Assembly: GCF_007971025.1 (NCBI RefSeq)
Contig: NZ_CP042436.1
Span: 2,976,001-3,040,000 of the forward strand
From: Mucilaginibacter ginsenosidivorans
GTDB lineage: Bacteria; Bacteroidota; Bacteroidia; Sphingobacteriales; Sphingobacteriaceae
Length of the DNA stretch: 64,000 nucleotides
Direction of reading: 5' to 3'
A program made the translations under genes and the position numbers. This document shows positions 63,515 to 64,000 of the stretch, one piece after another. The notes beneath the pieces are model-generated. The model was not told the origin of the DNA, did no database searches, and saw only the letters and a program-made list of their open reading frames with translations. Position 1 is the first letter of the stretch, and the number at the start of each line of letters is the position of its first letter.

Positions 63515-63799
63515 TTGAATATATTATTTAAAGCATTGAACGACCAGACCCGCAGGGATATACTGGAACTGCTGAAGGACAAGGATATGACGGCCGGAGA
63601 TATAGCCGACCAGTTTAACATATCCAAGCCCAGCATATCGCATCACCTCGATCTGTTAAGGCAGGCAGGGCTGGTGGTGTCGGTAAAAGAGGGCCAGTTT
63701 ATTTTTTATTCCATAAATACCACGGTAATGGACGAAATGCTGAAATGGATAATGCAATTTAAATCACCACAAAAAGATAAAAACAATGAAAAGATTTAA
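63515..63799 (+). CDS. sdpR: ArsR-family autorepressor (SdpR-like)
   Basis: A 94-residue winged-helix protein starting with a TTG (63515) that gives MNILFKALNDQTRRDILELL, exactly the family N-terminus; no ATG is available. The recognition region is DIADQFNISKPSISHHLDLL and the wing is GLVVSVKEGQFIFYSINTT. No metal-binding Cys is present, so it is not a metal sensor; SdpR-type proteins are released by their membrane partner. The next gene, an SdpI-like protein, overlaps its end by 14 bases. Confidence 0.92.
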   Translation: MNILFKALNDQTRRDILELLKDKDMTAGDIADQFNISKPSISHHLDLLRQAGLVVSVKEGQFIFYSINTTVMDEMLKWIMQFKSPQKDKNNEKI

Positions 63800-64000
63800 C
63801 AAAATGGATGTGGCTGCGCTGGTAATATGGCTGCTGCCATTGGCTTACCTGCTATATGTTTTTCCTGCTTTGCCCGACACGGTTCCCGTTCATTTCGGTA
63901 TCCGGGGTACGCCGGACAGGTACGGCAGTAAGAACGAATCCCTCATCGGCCCGCTTATTTTAATGGGTATGTCGTGCCTTGTTTATTTTTTGTTTAAGTT
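63786..64000 (+). CDS. SdpI/DUF1648-like membrane protein (3' partial)
   Basis: The frame opens with ATG at 63786 inside the end of the sdpR-like gene and stays open to the window edge (71 codons). The visible part has a membrane helix (VAALVIWLLPLAYLLYVF) and the DUF1648 pattern PVHFGIRGTPDRYGSKNESL, followed by a second helix. This is the SdpI-type immunity/sensor protein that in Bacillus sequesters SdpR when the SdpC toxin is present. Whether a toxin exists here cannot be seen. Confidence 0.85.
   Translation, partial: MKRFNKMDVAALVIWLLPLAYLLYVFPALPDTVPVHFGIRGTPDRYGSKNESLIGPLILMGMSCLVYFLFK

Overview
The window looks like a chromosomal segment of a member of the Bacteroidota, most likely family Sphingobacteriaceae (Mucilaginibacter/Pedobacter-like). 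The genus is an inference from gene content. Evidence includes a BatE-type protein of the Bacteroides aerotolerance operon, a very long secreted protein ending in a type IX secretion sorting domain, fused HisB and HisIE enzymes, many SPII lipoproteins, an acyl-CoA reductase next to a dicluster ferredoxin, and several promoters of the Bacteroidota type (TTTG or TTG, about 16-20 bases, TAnnTTTG). No tRNA, rRNA, CRISPR array, transposase, integrase or phage module was seen, so this is core chromosome with some lineage-specific genes.

Layout. 1-5.6 kb: end of batE, a small conserved protein, an SGNH-hydrolase lipoprotein, a 496-residue unknown protein, and a ribokinase-sugar permease pair in which the ribokinase has an in-frame TAG. 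5.7-9.9 kb: a CHAP lysin-like protein, ftsE with a small partner, a LuxC-like acyl-CoA reductase divergent from a ferredoxin, and an NlpC/P60 peptidase. 9.9-14.9 kb: a giant type IX-secreted LamG protein and a WD40 protein. 15-22.9 kb: a complete histidine operon on the minus strand (hisG-D-C-B-H-A-F-orf-IE) behind a clear promoter and a histidine-rich leader peptide. 22.9-26.3 kb: DUF2264 protein, a membrane glycosyltransferase-like protein and GmhB-like phosphatase. 26.6-32.6 kb: gltBD glutamate synthase. 32.8-43.1 kb: YdeI-like protein, TrmH-family methyltransferase, galK, two lipoproteins, an aldo/keto reductase, small membrane proteins, and a large MG2/TonB-plug-like secreted protein interrupted by TAA. 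43.3-64 kb: a CHAD/CYTH pair, creatininase-like amidohydrolase, cupredoxin, small unknown proteins, GH78 rhamnosidase, cardiolipin synthase, M20 peptidase, BSP-family metalloprotease, acetyltransferase, amidase, AraC-type regulator with SDR, MarR-GNAT fusion with its own operator, DUF2807, DUF72, a TonB-C/TPR protein and an sdpR-sdpI-like pair running off the right edge.

How it fits together. Nitrogen and amino-acid metabolism dominate the centre: gltBD makes glutamate, the donor for the HisC transamination, while HisH takes its ammonia from glutamine. The his operon carries its own sensor, a 19-codon leader with six His codons just downstream of the promoter. Sugar and polysaccharide use is scattered (galK, GH78, DUF2264, ribokinase/permease).

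The most unusual signal is a class of non-coding elements. Eight intergenic spacers, unrelated to each other in sequence, hold the same architecture: a pair of 21-34-base imperfect inverted arms, several of them built of short near-repeated words. Four lie inside or at the end of the his operon. None lies between divergent genes. The other striking point is two genes broken by single in-frame stops of different type (TAG, TAA) with otherwise perfect frames.
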